Shown one piece after another: positions 1 through 11,416 of a stretch of 64,000 nt of DNA; within the stretch, counting starts at the first letter, position 1, and each line of letters starts with the position of its first letter. The stretch is from Cunninghamia lanceolata (taxonomy: Eukaryota; Streptophyta; Pinopsida; Cupressales; Cupressaceae). Below the pieces are notes generated by a model. It did no database searches, was not told the DNA's origin, and worked only from the letters and a program-made list of their open reading frames with translations. The stretch is from contig BSBN01001343.1 in NCBI GenBank assembly GCA_027924645.1, forward strand, positions 682,001 to 746,000, read 5' to 3'. Position numbers and translations under genes: made by a program.

Positions 1-470
1 ACTACTATTACTAGCCCAAATCATCTTGCTAATCATTTATTCAACTATACCATCTGGGCCTAGATTTCCTAATCACATAGCCTATTCCTCCACCTCCCAA
101 ATCCCCTCACTAATCCCACTCTCCCAACTTATTCTCACTCAAAACATCCCGCACTAAGCCATATCACCCATCAATGATGTGGTGTTTCATGACTTAGTAA
201 CTCCCTCATTAACCATCCCACCCCCCCAATCTAGCATCAGCCAATCATATCCATACCCTATCCATTCACCCTTATCTTCTTCCCACCTATTCCCCTATCA
301 GACAGCCCCACCACCTAGGGTCCAACTAAGAACATCATGTGTATCAAGACTTAATCATCTCACATATCACCTAGTTTGCATCTCACATATCACCTAATTT
401 ACATCTCTTAAATCACTTAGTTTCAATCCCACATATCATTTAGTTCGTACATCATCTATCATTTGCATTT
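1..470. other. No recognisable gene; C-rich, stop-rich sequence
   Basis: The stretch is rich in C, T and A with no convincing reading frame. A 15-base string at 63-77 (gatttcctaatcaca) also ends the P LTR at 5137-5151, so the left edge could be the end of the P 5' LTR. No primer-binding site follows it, so I do not call it. Confidence 0.4.
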
Positions 471-990
471 CATTTAAGTACATTTTAAAATCCTTTAGTT
501 TGCATATCATATATCATTTAATTTGCATTTCATTAGGCGCATTTTAGAATTATATAGTTACACATCAAAATCTTTTAGTTGCATTTCATATCATTTAGTT
601 TGCATATCATATATCATTTAATTTGTATTTCATTAGGTGTATTTTAGAATCATTTAGTTTGCATAACATATATCATTTAATTTGCATTTCATGTAGGTGC
701 ATTTTAGAATCCTTTAGTTACATTTCATATCATTTAGTTTGCATATCATAATCATTTAAAATTGCATATCATATATCATTTAATTTGCATATTCATTTAG
801 GTGCATTTTATAATCCTCTAGTTGCATATAATATTCATTTAAATTGCATTCTATAATCATTTAAATTGCATATAATCATTTAATTGACATTTAGTTTGCA
901 TTCCATAATCATTACATTGCATTCCATATATCATTTCATAGTCATTTAGTTACATTGCATAACCATAATCATAATCATTTAGCTGCATTT
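470..990. repeat. AT-rich degenerate tandem repeat
   Basis: A unit of about 60 bp starting TTTAGTTTGCATA and continuing through ATATCATTTAATTTGCATTTCAT to a GCATTTTAGAAT end recurs, with starts near 494, 594, 653 and 733. It breaks into shorter TCATTTA/TTGCAT fragments up to about 990. The copies are imperfect and the spacing varies. No coding potential is seen. Confidence 0.75.
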
Positions 991-1615
991 TATAACCATC
1001 TAGCTATTTCCATACATCACATGTGTTTATTTAGATAAACATACATTTCCATTACATTACATTTTGCATCGATAATAAATGTTTATAAATCTAAACATTT
1101 ATTTGCATTATACATCATAGTCCATAGATCACAAACATATATCAAAACAAGTAAACCATCATTACATCCATCATGAAACATCAATAGGTACATCCATAAC
1201 ATCAACATAATAAATTGCATAGACACAACACATCCATAGCATACAATCCATAAAGCATACTGCCTCCATCAACATAAGCATCATCATAATCATATAAGAG
1301 CATCATAAATAAACAAGTAGGCCATCAAACAACTTCATATCATATATCATCATCGTAAAAATATACATCGCTCATATATATACATCAAAAAATATAATAA
1401 GATGTCATGATACAATGCCTCCAAGGGCCAAAATGATACAACTGTCACATAGAAGACCCTCTCTCTAACGTAGTGGAGGATCCTAGCCCTGGTAGTGGTT
1501 GTGGTCCTACTTGTGGCTATGGTTGCGGCTGCAACCAAACTTGAACCTGTGGAACCTACTGGGGCACATGTGTTGGGGGACCCATCACCTACTAGATAGA
1601 CTGAACTGATCAAGA
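991..1615. other. Gene-free stretch
   Basis: AT-rich sequence with many CATCAT and ACATA strings. The open frame at 1350-1613 on the minus strand shows no family similarity and overlaps the decayed tail of the PMD relic, so nothing is called. Confidence 0.4.
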
Positions 1616-3004
1616 TTTGTGTGACCTAGACGCCCTGGATCCACTGACCTAACTATAGCTCAGTGCACATTGCTTTACAAGCACTACCACATGATAGAGG
1701 GCCCAATAATAATCCATCCATCCCCTGGCCTCCAGCAACTATCCTTGTACCTGAGACAACTATGTCTACATCAGTGTCAAAACAAGGGCCATACTAGCAC
1801 CTGAAGCCTGCAAGCTACCCACCGTAGCCTCTGCCTACCAAGCCCTAGCAAGTCCTGTATCCCGCTCTTCGGTCAAAACCACTATATCACCTTGAGCCTG
1901 GGCTAACTGTGCCCGCAATGTAGCCACCTATCCATCTGTACCATCAAATAAGGCCAATCCCACCGCATTGGCTGCAAAGCCACAAAATCCTCCAGGGTAA
2001 CCCACGATTGTATGGCTATAGGCCAATAACAAACATCTCGATGGGTTTGTGCAAAAATCACCATCTGTTGTGGGGCATTCTATTGTAACCTGAACTGTCG
2101 CATAACTCACGACGGTAGATACATGTCAATCATATGGTCTCCTCAACCTATCAAGTAGCACTATTGAAAAGCAAGACATGTGCACATTATCATCTAGCCA
2201 CGGCTCCACTTCGATGTAAGCTTGTCAAGTCACCCAAATGATGTCATCCAGTACCTGCCTCTAATACCAAACTTCCCTAGTATATGTGTACTCAGCATCC
2301 CAATACAGGAACATAAAGGCCTCAAACGGATGGCGATAGTACCCACATCTCAGCCAAGTGACTGCAATATGCTCCTAGATCCACACATGCAGCAAAGTAA
2401 CCCCAGCTGATAAAGCTGAATCATAATGATAGACAACTATATGCATCTCATGATAGAGCTGCACCAACATCGCTGGTCTCTAGGCATACACGGTCTCATG
2501 TCTGACCATCCCCTCAATCAACTCTCCCCATCCAACCAGAAATCCTGTGCCCCTCCTATCAGGCATCACTACGCCACCAATCAATGCACACAAGAATAAA
2601 GCAAAGTGGTCTGCACCCGCTGCCAATGACCCCTCATAACTCATCTCCTGCTCGTCTGTTGACAAAGCCATGTGATCATAGGCAAACACTTTGATCAAGG
2701 CCCTCCATCCCCTCCTTGTGTCATACGTCACCCACCAACCATGAATAGGTATCTTGAGGATGTGATAAACATCCTCAAGAGTGATAGTAATCTCACTAGT
2801 CGGAAGGAAAAATGTACAAGTCTCTGGTTGATACCACTCTACAACTGCGGTAATCAGAGCTCTATGAGCTCATAGCACTGGTATCGACACAGCTGTCAAG
2901 AGCCCTAACCTTGCCAGTTAGGCCCGGGTGGCATCATCAAACTGATCAAAAAGTGCCATCACAGATGGCAAGCGTTGCTCCTGCTAGGACACTGTAAATG
3001 ACAT
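1616..3004 (-). pseudogene. Plant mobile domain (PMD)-like protein, pseudogene
   Basis: One minus-strand frame runs from an ATG at 3004 to at least 1926 (about 360 codons) and then into a decayed tail. It contains the hallmarks of the plant mobile domain family: a region reading ETCTFFLPTSEITITLEDV (ITITLEDV ends at 2768), a following hydrophobic LFL..L..VVMPD segment near 2610-2560, and a later LLHVWI-[stop]-E motif near 2385. At least nine in-frame stops interrupt it; several are TAG where the family usually has Trp, and one is TGA where Arg is expected. After 1925 the frame reads as a short coiled coil rich in Q, L and A. PMD proteins occur in host genes and in transposons; their biochemical role is poorly known. 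Here it lies antisense inside element P, just upstream of its PPT and LTR, so it was probably the extra ORF of that element. The start codon is in frame, but a further upstream exon cannot be excluded. Confidence 0.75.
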
Positions 3005-3059
3005 TGTCTCCTGCATCCACAACTTTCTAGCCAAAAATCTACCTATCTTTATTTGAATC

Positions 3060-3560
3060 AACCCCTTTCTTCTAATGTGGGAAGCTAAACACATTTTGGT
3101 GCCACAATAGACCATACATTGCACCATTTCTAATGATAGCGCTACCAAACTTCCCCAGGGTGCTAATTCAGATCATAGCGCCACTACGTTGCCCCTTCAT
3201 GCCATTTTAAAAAATGGCACCACCCTTCCGCTTGGCACCAATCTAAAAAATGGTGCCAGTTCTCTCGATAGTGATTATATCATATATAGCACTAATCCTC
3301 CACATGGCACTAATATTAAATAGAGCCACTATAGAACATAGCACTTATCTAGAAGACATCGCTACGATGATCCCTATTTGGTGGTAAAATGTCAAAACCC
3401 TAACTCTTTCACACATTGCGCTACTATAGAAGATAGTGCCAAAACACTAAACACATGGCGCCAATCTGCCTCTATTCTACCCTAGCAGATAGCACGAATC
3501 TAGAGGATTGCACTAATCCACTTATTTTTGGTGTTGTACGATCTTACAATAGCGTCACAG
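3060..3560. repeat. Degenerate short-repeat field (GCGC/GGCAC motifs)
   Basis: Strings such as agcgctaccaaac, agcgccactac, tggcaccaatct, atggtgccagt, tagcactaat and atggcgccaatct recur every 20-40 bp. The pattern looks like a decayed minisatellite with unit ATRGCRCYA. It lies immediately upstream (5') of the antisense PMD relic. Confidence 0.5.
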
Positions 3561-4064
3561 TACCAATTCCCAATTCCTAAACCCAAAAAAATGTGACAAA
3601 ATCAAAAAATTACAAAGCTAGGGTTAGGCCCTACCTGGGGTCCAGCCTCCAGTGCCTGTCCATGCTGTTGGAAACACTTGATGTGAGTGAGTCAGGGGAA
3701 TCTGGGGTTACGCTTCACCATCTCTCCTCTACTCCTCACGAGTTCAATGGGTGCAAATGTGGCATCCTTAGGGCCCACTAGTCTAGATATAGTAAGCCAT
3801 GTCACCCTTACGCCCACTCTTTTCCCCCTCCAGGGTGTAGATCACAACCTTTTTCCTCCATTTTTCCTCCCGTCATCCTCTTTTTCCATCCCCTATCCAA
3901 CTTTTTCTCCTGTCACGTCCTTTTGAGAGCTCACCTAATTTTTTTTTATTTTTTTGGCAACCTCTTGAGGGGGCATCCCTCACCCATCTTATTCCTTCTT
4001 GGCAGCTAGGGCATATTTTTCTTTGACCTGACGCCACTTCCCTCATAGGTCCTGATGCCACGTC
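3561..4064. other. Gene-free stretch before the element P polypurine tract
   Basis: No frame resembles a known protein. A short T-run lies at about 3941-3957. This is probably the untranslated internal 3' end of element P. Confidence 0.4.
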
Positions 4065-4077
4065 AAAGAGGGACAAA
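4065..4077 (+). other. Polypurine tract of element P
   Basis: The 13 bases AAAGAGGGACAAA abut the TGTAGACACC LTR start. In LTR elements such a tract primes plus-strand DNA synthesis. Its position fixes element P on the plus strand. Confidence 0.7.
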
Positions 4078-5151
4078 TGTAGACACCTAAAAATATCTTT
4101 ATCATCAAACTGACTCCCAACATCCCTAAACATACCAATTTCCCTTCTAATCAATTAATTAAATTTTTATTTAATTAATTATCCCTTCATCACCTGATTT
4201 TTCATCATTCTATCCCCAACAATTGGATTAAATCTATTAAATCAATAGTTCAACTTTAGCCAATTGATTAAATAAATATGCAATATTTATTTAGTCAATT
4301 TCTCCCTCCTCACTAAACCCAATTAATTAGCTAAATCATGTTTAACTAATTAATTCAACCTATTAATTCACCTATTCCTACCCTAGGTAATTAAATAGCC
4401 ATTATTTAATTTGCCTACCCTAGCCTATCTCATCCTAGCCTTAGGATTAATTAAATAAAACCTTATTTAATTAATCTTAACCTCCTATTAAAGTGGTCAA
4501 ACCTAGTTTAACACCCTTCCCCACATCCTCCAAATAAAAAATTGAAATATATCCCACATAAGTCAATTTTTTATAAAAATATGTCCAACATCACATTTAA
4601 TATCTCTTACACCCCTTACCCATGCCATGCCTCATTTATATCCACTCATCTCCAAAATAAATTTTAATTTATTTTACCCTTCCCCATGTGAATTTTTAAT
4701 TCACAAATATTCCATCTCACCCAACCTCATTAACTCCACCCCTTTCCCAAGATGAATTTAAAATCCATCTTTATTCCTAGCCCTCCATTCTTCCAAGATG
4801 AAATCTAGGCCCTCCACATCATTTTCATCCTCCACCATTGATCTCCCAAATCAATCTCATCCCTTGGATCAAAATCTCTCCAAAATGTCTATAAATACTA
4901 CATCCTTCGACCCATTTTGGGATCTAATTTCCAAGTAATGTTACCATGCCAAAATATCTATTGAGCTAGCTTGTGAGTTGCATTAGAATAGAGCATTTCA
5001 CATTATTTTCCTTATCTAGGGTATATCTTAGGAACTTTTGGGTGCAAGCTCCTTCCCCTTGATGAGATTGGGTCTTCATATCAAGGTATAACTTCTTGTT
5101 TTGCATGCATTTAGTTTGTGTTTTACCTTCGATTTGGATTTCCTAATCACA
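4078..5151 (+). repeat. 3' LTR of element P
   Basis: Starts TGTAGACACCTAAAA after a PPT and ends TAATCACA, giving short TGT/ACA inverted termini and 1074 bp. It contains AATTAATT-rich blocks and a TATA-like element at 4890. The right boundary is set by the start of copia homology in C1. No second copy exists in the window, so the end is less certain than the start. Confidence 0.6.
4890..4897 (+). promoter_or_regulatory. TATA-like box in element P LTR
   Basis: TATAAATA about 260 bp before the LTR end, a usual place for the LTR promoter. Sequence match only. Confidence 0.4.
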
Positions 5152-6047
5152 ATAGCAATCTGTACTTCAAAGTTAGTGATGATCAGATCTTGATTGTTGA
5201 GGTCTTTGTTGATGACATTATCTTTGGAGGAAATGAAGATAAAGGAATCTTCATATCTTAGTCTAAGTATGTGAAAGAGTTGTTGAAGAAGTTTGGGATG
5301 GAAGACTCTAAACTAGTATGTACTCCCATGGTGACTGGTTGCAAGTTGAGCAAAGCTGATGAATCACCTAAGGCTGATTAGAAAAAGTATAGATCCATGA
5401 TTGGAAGATTGCTTTATCTAACCCAAACCATACCTGATATTATGCATGCAATTTGTCTTGTTGCTGATCCAAGAGAATCACATGTGATGGTAGTTAAGAG
5501 AATCCTGAGGTATTTGAAAGGTACTTTGGATTATGGCTTATGGTATCCAAAGGACAATGATTTCAATCTCAGTGCTTATATAGATGCAGATTGGGCTAGA
5601 GATGTTGATGATAGAAAGAGTACAAGAGGAGGTGCTTTCTTCTTAAGTAATAGATTGGTTTCATGGTTGAGCAAGAAACAAGATTCAATCTCTTTGTCAA
5701 CTGTAGAAGCAGAGTATATTGTAGCAGCATGTTGTTGTACTCAAGTGCTATGGATGAAGCAGACTTTGAAAGATATAAGAGTTGTTTATGAAGATCCAAT
5801 TGCAATATTGTGTGACAATACAAGTACCATAAATATTTCCAAGAATCTAGTGATGCACTAAAGAACAAAGCATAAATCTATAAGGTATCACTTTTTGAGA
5901 AAGAAGGTGACAGAGAATGAAGTAAAGTTGGAATATGTGTCCACAAAGGATTAGATTGCAGACATTTTCACTAAGCCTCTATCTAAAGATACCTTTGATT
6001 ATCTCAGAGAAAAGTTAGGGGTCATTACCCCTCTTGTCCTCAACTAA
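5152..6047 (+). pseudogene. pol: C1 copia RT C-terminus and RNase H, pseudogene
   Basis: The relic starts inside reverse transcriptase, just before the VEVFVDDIIFGG active-site region (about 5198-5233). It continues with the KYVKELLKKFGM and MIGGLLYLTQTRPDI-type segments and RNase H (5397-5861, with DADWARD, SWLSKKQ and AEYI motifs), ending at TAA 6045-6047. The same RT/RNase H order occurs in C2 and H. In-frame stops (for example TAG at 5260 and 5380) and a deletion after FVDDIIFGG, removing the segment that other copies carry before GIFIS, make it non-functional. The N-terminal part is absent because element P abuts it. Confidence 0.85.
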
Positions 6048-6347
6048 GATGCATAGGAATGCATCAATCCAGTGTATCTCAAGTGTCATTCTTTGATCTA
6101 GATTGATGTTTTGAGGGCTACCTCTCAGGGGGAGTAGCTAAATGTATTGGTAACAGTTTAGTTGTACACAGTAGCAAAATGCAAGTCTGTACCCTTTGCC
6201 ATTGATGTCAAAGGGGGAGAGAAATCATGTGAAAAACTCAGGGGGAGAAAAAATGTAGATGTGTAAAGAGAAAGGGGGAGAATCTTGTCTTGATGGTCTT
6301 GTCAGTTTTTCACATCATATGTTGCCATCAATGACAAAGGGGGAGAT
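6048..6347 (+). other. C1 3' untranslated tail with repeated polypurine tracts
   Basis: AGGGGGAG motifs occur near 6127, 6213, 6240, 6280 and 6337. The last (AAAGGGGGAGAT) abuts the LTR and is the likely true PPT. An upstream copy sits in an inverted repeat CCCTTTG/CAAAGGG (6192-6198 and 6209-6215). Confidence 0.7.
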
Positions 6348-6539
6348 TGTTGCAAGTATGTACCTAATTGGTGTTGTTATTGATGTTAACATATCTATGT
6401 TATCATTGGTGTCAATTGCACTCTTACTTTGTTGAGGATGTTGAGAAAATTAGCCCCTTCGATGATAACAATGTGTTGCAGTAGAAACAATGCATTACAT
6501 GTAGAAGAATAGTCCAAAAGAATGCTCTACATTTCCTAT
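6348..6539 (+). repeat. C1 3' LTR, left segment
   Basis: Starts TGTTGCAAGTATG after the PPT. It is cut at 6540 by element D; the last five bases, cctat (6535-6539), are the left TSD of D. The remainder of the LTR is at 48581-49819, for a total of about 1430 bp. Confidence 0.85.
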
Positions 6540-7887
6540 TGATGTAGAGAAGGGGATGACTACTAAACCTTCACAAACATCAGGGACTAATCCTTCTTGA
6601 GGTGGACAACAAACTTGTTCTTCATGGCATCTAAAACCTTCATTTATGAGCCCAAATTGGTTTAGGTATGTGAGATGATTGTCAACTCTTGAGAAGGCAT
6701 AGGACATGTTCATTTGACCTAGAGAAACTCCTCAAACTCACCAAGTGACCTAGCTGGCTATCCTACCCAACGTTTCTTCACAAACTGCCTATTTTCCTTG
6801 TAGCCCTAGAAATGAGGTTCTAAGGGCATAACTCCCAAACTTCTCAAACAAATTGCCAAACTATTTATCTTTTTAGATACCCATTAAGGCCCTCTATAAC
6901 ATGTTTTACATGTAGGGTACTTTATTTTGAAACACATGCCTTTAAAAAGGATTGTACCTGTTGTTCCAAGGGGCAATTAGCCCTGTTTTGCAAAGTACCC
7001 CACAAATGTTGTCCAGAACTTCCTAACCAATTCTAGGACTTAGAATGGATTGAAAATAGAAGGATTCAATAGGTTTTGGGCCTCCTTGGGCATTTCAAAT
7101 CACTTAACCAACTCAATCTCACTCTAGCTAACTCAAATGGCTTAATACATGGTGATATCAAGCCAAATCCTCATCAAATCTTTCCTTAGACTGCTCCCCT
7201 GCACCTGTACACAAAACCCATTGTAAAACATCCCTAACTAAACCTAATGCATCCATTTTGGGGCCCCAACATAATTATTTGGGTCAAAACCCCATCATTT
7301 TCCTTAACCCCTCCAAAACCCTCTTAGAAACAACAAAATGAGGACAACGATTAGATCTCTTTTCTCTTGCAATGTCAAAGCCTCAAATTAGGTTCAAATG
7401 AAATATAAAACAACACTTTACACCATTCCTAACAAGAGATCCCTTGACAAGACTTTACGGGCCTGTAGCATAGAACAACAAAATACACAGTAAAAAATAG
7501 CAAAATAATCTTTATTTCTATATTTTCTCTCTTACAACTTCAATTCTCTCCTTCCCACGAGCTCAAGGGATAAATACAATGCCAAAACAACTTCTCCACA
7601 TCATGCAAGATTGTCCCATGATCCAAAAAGGCAAAAAGATCACTAATCTTAGCCTTATCACTATTTTTCTAAACATAGCACATGCTATTTTGGAGTTCCA
7701 CTACTAGTTTGACTTCTAGAATAGAGAGAGTGGTTTTCTAAAATATAGAGAGTGGTCTGACTCAGACCTTATTACAATAATAAACAAATATATGACTCCA
7801 CCTAGGCTCATAATGAGAATAAAATCCAAAATTGAAGGCTCCTAGTTAGCATACAAGTCAAAATTAACTATGGTGGTCTCTGCACCA
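6540..7887 (-). repeat. Element D 3' LTR (1348 bp)
   Basis: On the minus strand it runs from 7887 (TGGTGCAGAG) to 6540 (CTCTACATCA). It matches 12543-13014 plus 47691-48575 along its whole length with scattered substitutions. The adjoining PPT region (7888-7915) is degenerate. Confidence 0.88.
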
Positions 7888-7907
7888 TACAATCAGGGTG
7901 AAAATTT

Positions 7908-9540
7908 TCAATCTCCTAATGAAATGAGCTCTTGGACAGAGGCTCCATGTTGCTTGATATCTTCTTCTATCATCCATGTAGCATCTTTAATTGGCAAAGC
8001 ATGCCATTTCACCAAATGTTCATTGTAGACTTTGTTTCTTGTCCTCTTAACCTCTCTTGTGTCCAAGATAGTTTCAAGTTTCACTAGCTGACTAGGTGGG
8101 AGATCCCTTATGCAATCCTCATTAGCAACCTCATCTACTTCTTCATCTGTAACATTAGATCCTTTGAAAGGATACAGGTCTGAAACATTAAAAATGGGTG
8201 AGATAGCAACTCTAGGAGGGAGTTCTATCTCATAAGCATTATGACCAAACTTGTGGACCACCTTGTAGGGTCCTATCTTCTTCTTCATTAGTTTTATATA
8301 TCTTCCCTTGGGTAGTCTCTCCTTCCTCAAATGAGCTGGCACCATGTCACCTACTTTGTATTGAACATCTCTTCTTCTTAGATCAGCCTTCTCCTTGTAC
8401 TTGACAACACTCTTTTCAAGAGTTTCTCTTACTTGGTGATGTATCTCCTTCATGGCTGTGGAAAAATCTTCTCCTTGTGCACTCCTATTGTCTACTCCTA
8501 TGAGGTATCTCAGCTCATAAATGTCTCTTGGCTTTGTACCATACACCACTTCAAAAAGTGTTCTTCCAATGCTCATGTTAACAGAGTCATTATAGGCATA
8601 TTCTGCTTGGGGCAGCAGGAGATCCTATGACTGATTATGCTCCTTTGTTAGACATCTCAATAGGTTTCCCAAGGACCTATTGACAACCTCAGTTTTCCCA
8701 TCTGTTTGGGGATGGTAGGTAGAACTGAAGGTTAGATTTGTTCCCAGCTTCTTCCAAAAGGTTCTCCAAAAGTGACCAATGAACTTAGAATCTCTGTCAG
8801 ACACTATTGTCAAAGGAAAACCATGGATTCTTACAATTTCCTTGAAGAATAGACAAACAATATGAGAGGCATCATTAGTAGACTTGAAAGCAATGAAATG
8901 TGCTATCTTACTAAATCTATCTACAACAACAAAAATGTTGTCATAACCTCTTTGTGTCTTGGGTAGACCTAGAACAAAGTCCATGTTGATTGACTCCCAT
9001 GGCTGATTGGGTATTGGAAAAGGTTGATATAAACCTACATTAAAGCTTGATCCTTTAGCCTTCTGGCATATCACACAACTCTCCATAAATTTCTTCACAT
9101 CATTATTCATCTTAGGCCAATGGTTAAACCTCTTGACCTGCTCCAAAGTCTTGTCATAACCAAAATGACCACTCATGCTGCCATAGTGTTTCTCTCTGAT
9201 TAGATTTTCTCTCATGGAGCATCTTGGCACACACAACTGAGCTCCCTTGAATAGTAAACCATCTTGTATTGCAAACTTAGAAAATTCATTGTGAAAAACA
9301 TCTTGGGACTGATTGTAAACAACAAAAACACCACTGAAATCTTCATCATTCTCATACATACTTTTAGGTGCATCAATACCTACACTTTGTAACTTGATCT
9401 CCTACACCATCATAGACCTTCTACTCAGAGCATCAACAACTTTGTTTTCTTGTCCTTTCTTATGTTTGATTGTGAATGTGTAGGCCTACATATACTCCAT
9501 CCACTTCATGTGTCTATGACTCAACTTATCTTGGTTGTTC
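7908..9540 (-). pseudogene. pol: Element D RNase H end, integrase and chromodomain, pseudogene
   Basis: This is the third of three reading frames needed for D pol. From 9540 it holds the end of RNase H, then integrase: an HHCC zinc motif (His pair near 9181-9160, CVIC near 9083-9072), the catalytic D of MDFVLG near 8982, the D of SDRD near 8805 and the E of KTEVVN near 8697. A TAG at 8625 splits the integrase core from its C-terminal part, followed by the GPY-type segment and a chromodomain (LETILDTREV...LVKWHALPIKDATW, about 8075-7970). Chromodomains steer integration of such elements towards modified histones. The stop at 7908 looks natural. Integration activity would be lost because of the internal stop. 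Confidence 0.88.
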
Positions 9541-9582
9541 AAGAAACTCAAAGCATGGTTGTCTGTGAAGACAATAAACTCC

Positions 9583-10965
9583 TTAGGCAATAGATAGTGC
9601 CTCCACTTCTTGAGTGACTACCATAGCATAGAGTTCAAGGTCATAGGAAGAGTACTTCCTCTTAGCTTCATTAAGTTTTTTGCTAAAGAATGCAATCGGT
9701 CTCCCATCTTGACTCAGGATTGCACCTATGGCATATCCACTTGCATCACATTCAATTGTGAACACCTTGCTGAAATTAGGGAGTGCCAGAATAGGTTGTT
9801 GAGCCACCCTTGTCTTCAAGTATTCAAATCTTTTCTTAGCTTCCTTAGTCCATTGAAACTTTCTCTTCTTATCTCCTTTGATAGTATCAAGAATAGGAGA
9901 ACAAATGTGACTGAAATTCTTGATAAACTTTCTATAAAATGTGGCCAAACCATGAAAACTTCTTACCTCTGCTGATGTTCTAGGAGTTGGCCAGCTAAGT
10001 ATGGCTTCTACCTTGGATGCATCCATCTTTAGTGTGCCCTTGGAGATCACAAAACCAAGATAGACAAGCTCCTCTTTCATAAATTCACACTTCTTGAGGT
10101 TGATCATCAGTTTCTCCTCATTCAATCTCTTCAACACCATGTCTAAGTGTTGCAAGTGTTCTTCTTTGGTTCTATTGTGCACAAGAATGTCATCTAGATA
10201 GACTACCACAAACTTGCCTATGAAATGTTTGATGACTTCATTCATATGTCTCATGAATGTACTTGGGGCATTTGATAACCCAAATGGCAGTACTAGCCAC
10301 TCATAAAGACCTCCATTAGTCTTGAATGTTGTCTTCCATTCATCACCCTCTCTTATTCTTATCTGGTGGTAACCACTCTTTAAATCTATCTTTGAAAAGT
10401 AACATGCCTCACCCAAACTATCCATTAGATCTTCTATCTAGGGTATGGGAAATCTATACCTAATTTTTATCTTGTTGATGGCTCTAGAATCAGCGCAAAT
10501 TCTCCATTCTCCACCCTTCTTAGGTGATAGGACAGTTGGAACAGCACAGGGGCTTAAACTCTCCTTGATCAGCCCTTTTTCTAATAGCTCTTGGATATGA
10601 TTTTTGACCTCTTCATTTTGTTGTGGTGTCATCTTGTATGCTACTTTGTTTGGCAAACTTGCACCAGGGATGAGATCAATATGATGGCTCACATCTTTGA
10701 CAGGAGGCAATGAACTTGGTAGGTCTTTCACCACTATGTCTGCATGCTTGTCCAATAGGACCTGCACCTCTAGTATCTTTTCTACCTCTATTTCTGCCTT
10801 GGCTGATATAGGCTTGCCAATGATGGCATATCCAACCTCTTCTTCTTTTAGTGTTTTCAAAAACTCTTTCTCTTTTACCATCATCATGCTTGGTCCTTCA
10901 TCGACTGTTGCACCATCTTCTTTTAGTGGAGTAAGTTGGTATGACACTCCATCCTTCACAATCAT
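9583..10965 (-). pseudogene. pol: Element D reverse transcriptase and RNase H, pseudogene
   Basis: One minus-strand frame with a single TAG at 10438-10440. It contains the pre-RT region (DLPSSLPPVKDVSHHIDLIPG), RT with [12 protein letters not shown] near 10385 and an intact YLDD active site at 10189-10200, then the RNase H start ([15 protein letters not shown] near 9760-9715). The frame is lost in RNase H at about 9600, where a frameshift passes into the integrase frame. The RT core itself has few defects, making D one of the less damaged copies here. The protease relic lies directly upstream in the same frame. Confidence 0.9.
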
Positions 10966-11410
10966 GTAGGTATTCTATTCCCCATCATGCTTGGTCTTCC
11001 CGTCAAATTGCCATGGCCTGCCTAGGAGCAGATGGCATACATCCATGGGAATGATATCACACAGGATCTTGTCCTTGTAGGCACCAATGTTGAACTCCAC
11101 CCAAGCTTGTGCATTCACAAGTACTTGCTGACCCTTATTGAGCCATGATACCTTGTAGGGTTTAGAGTGAGGAATCCTCTTGATCTTCAACTTTTCTACC
11201 ATTTCCAGAGACACAAGATTGTTAGTAGAACTAAAATCAATAATCAACTTACATACCTTCCCTTGTGCTTTGCAAGTTGTCCTGAATAAAGCCTTCCTTT
11301 GTGGGGGCTCCTGGCTGTTGGTACTTTCAGTAATGTCCTTATCATCAAGGATTCTCCTCCTTCTAGGGTTGCACATACAAAAGATGAGTTCACACTCTCT
11401 TGGTCCTCCT
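10966..11410 (-). pseudogene. pol: Element D aspartic protease, pseudogene
   Basis: Same frame as the RT relic. The retropepsin active site is recognisable by its context (KLIID-x-SSTNNLVS, about 11225-11250), but the usual D-S-G-S-T triad reads D-F-S-S-T, so the catalytic loop Gly and Ser are altered. The downstream ILCDIIPMDVCHLLLGRPW block is typical of gypsy proteases. A stop at 10975-10977 separates it from the RT segment. Confidence 0.8.
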
Positions 11411-11416
11411 CTTGTA

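Larger units (their letters stand above)
1..5151 (+). mobile_element. Element P: right part of an LTR element carrying an antisense PMD relic
   Basis: A purine-rich tract (4065-4077) lies directly before a TGTAGACACC LTR start at 4078, which is the normal 3' end of a plus-strand LTR retrotransposon. The LTR appears to end at 5151 (TAATCACA), where copia coding sequence of C1 begins abruptly. The 5' LTR and pol would lie left of the window. An antisense plant-mobile-domain pseudogene lies between pol (unseen) and the 3' LTR; extra antisense ORFs in that position are known for some Tat-lineage gypsy elements. No gag or pol is visible here, so the lineage is inference. The expected TSD on the right would be atagc (5152-5156); its partner is outside the window. 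Confidence 0.55.

Noticed and set aside
63..77. 15-base match to the end of the P LTR, as evidence for a 5' LTR at the left edge
   Set aside because: A 15-base repeat can occur by chance in 64 kb and no PBS follows at 78; kept only as a hint.
470..990. Repeat field as a CRISPR array
   Set aside because: Units are adjacent, degenerate and AT-rich, without uniform spacers; the window is plant DNA.
1350..1613. Minus-strand 87-codon frame as a small gene
   Set aside because: No similarity or coding signature; overlaps the decayed PMD tail.
3593..4154. Three overlapping open frames upstream of the P LTR
   Set aside because: Frames on opposite strands, low complexity, no recognisable motif.
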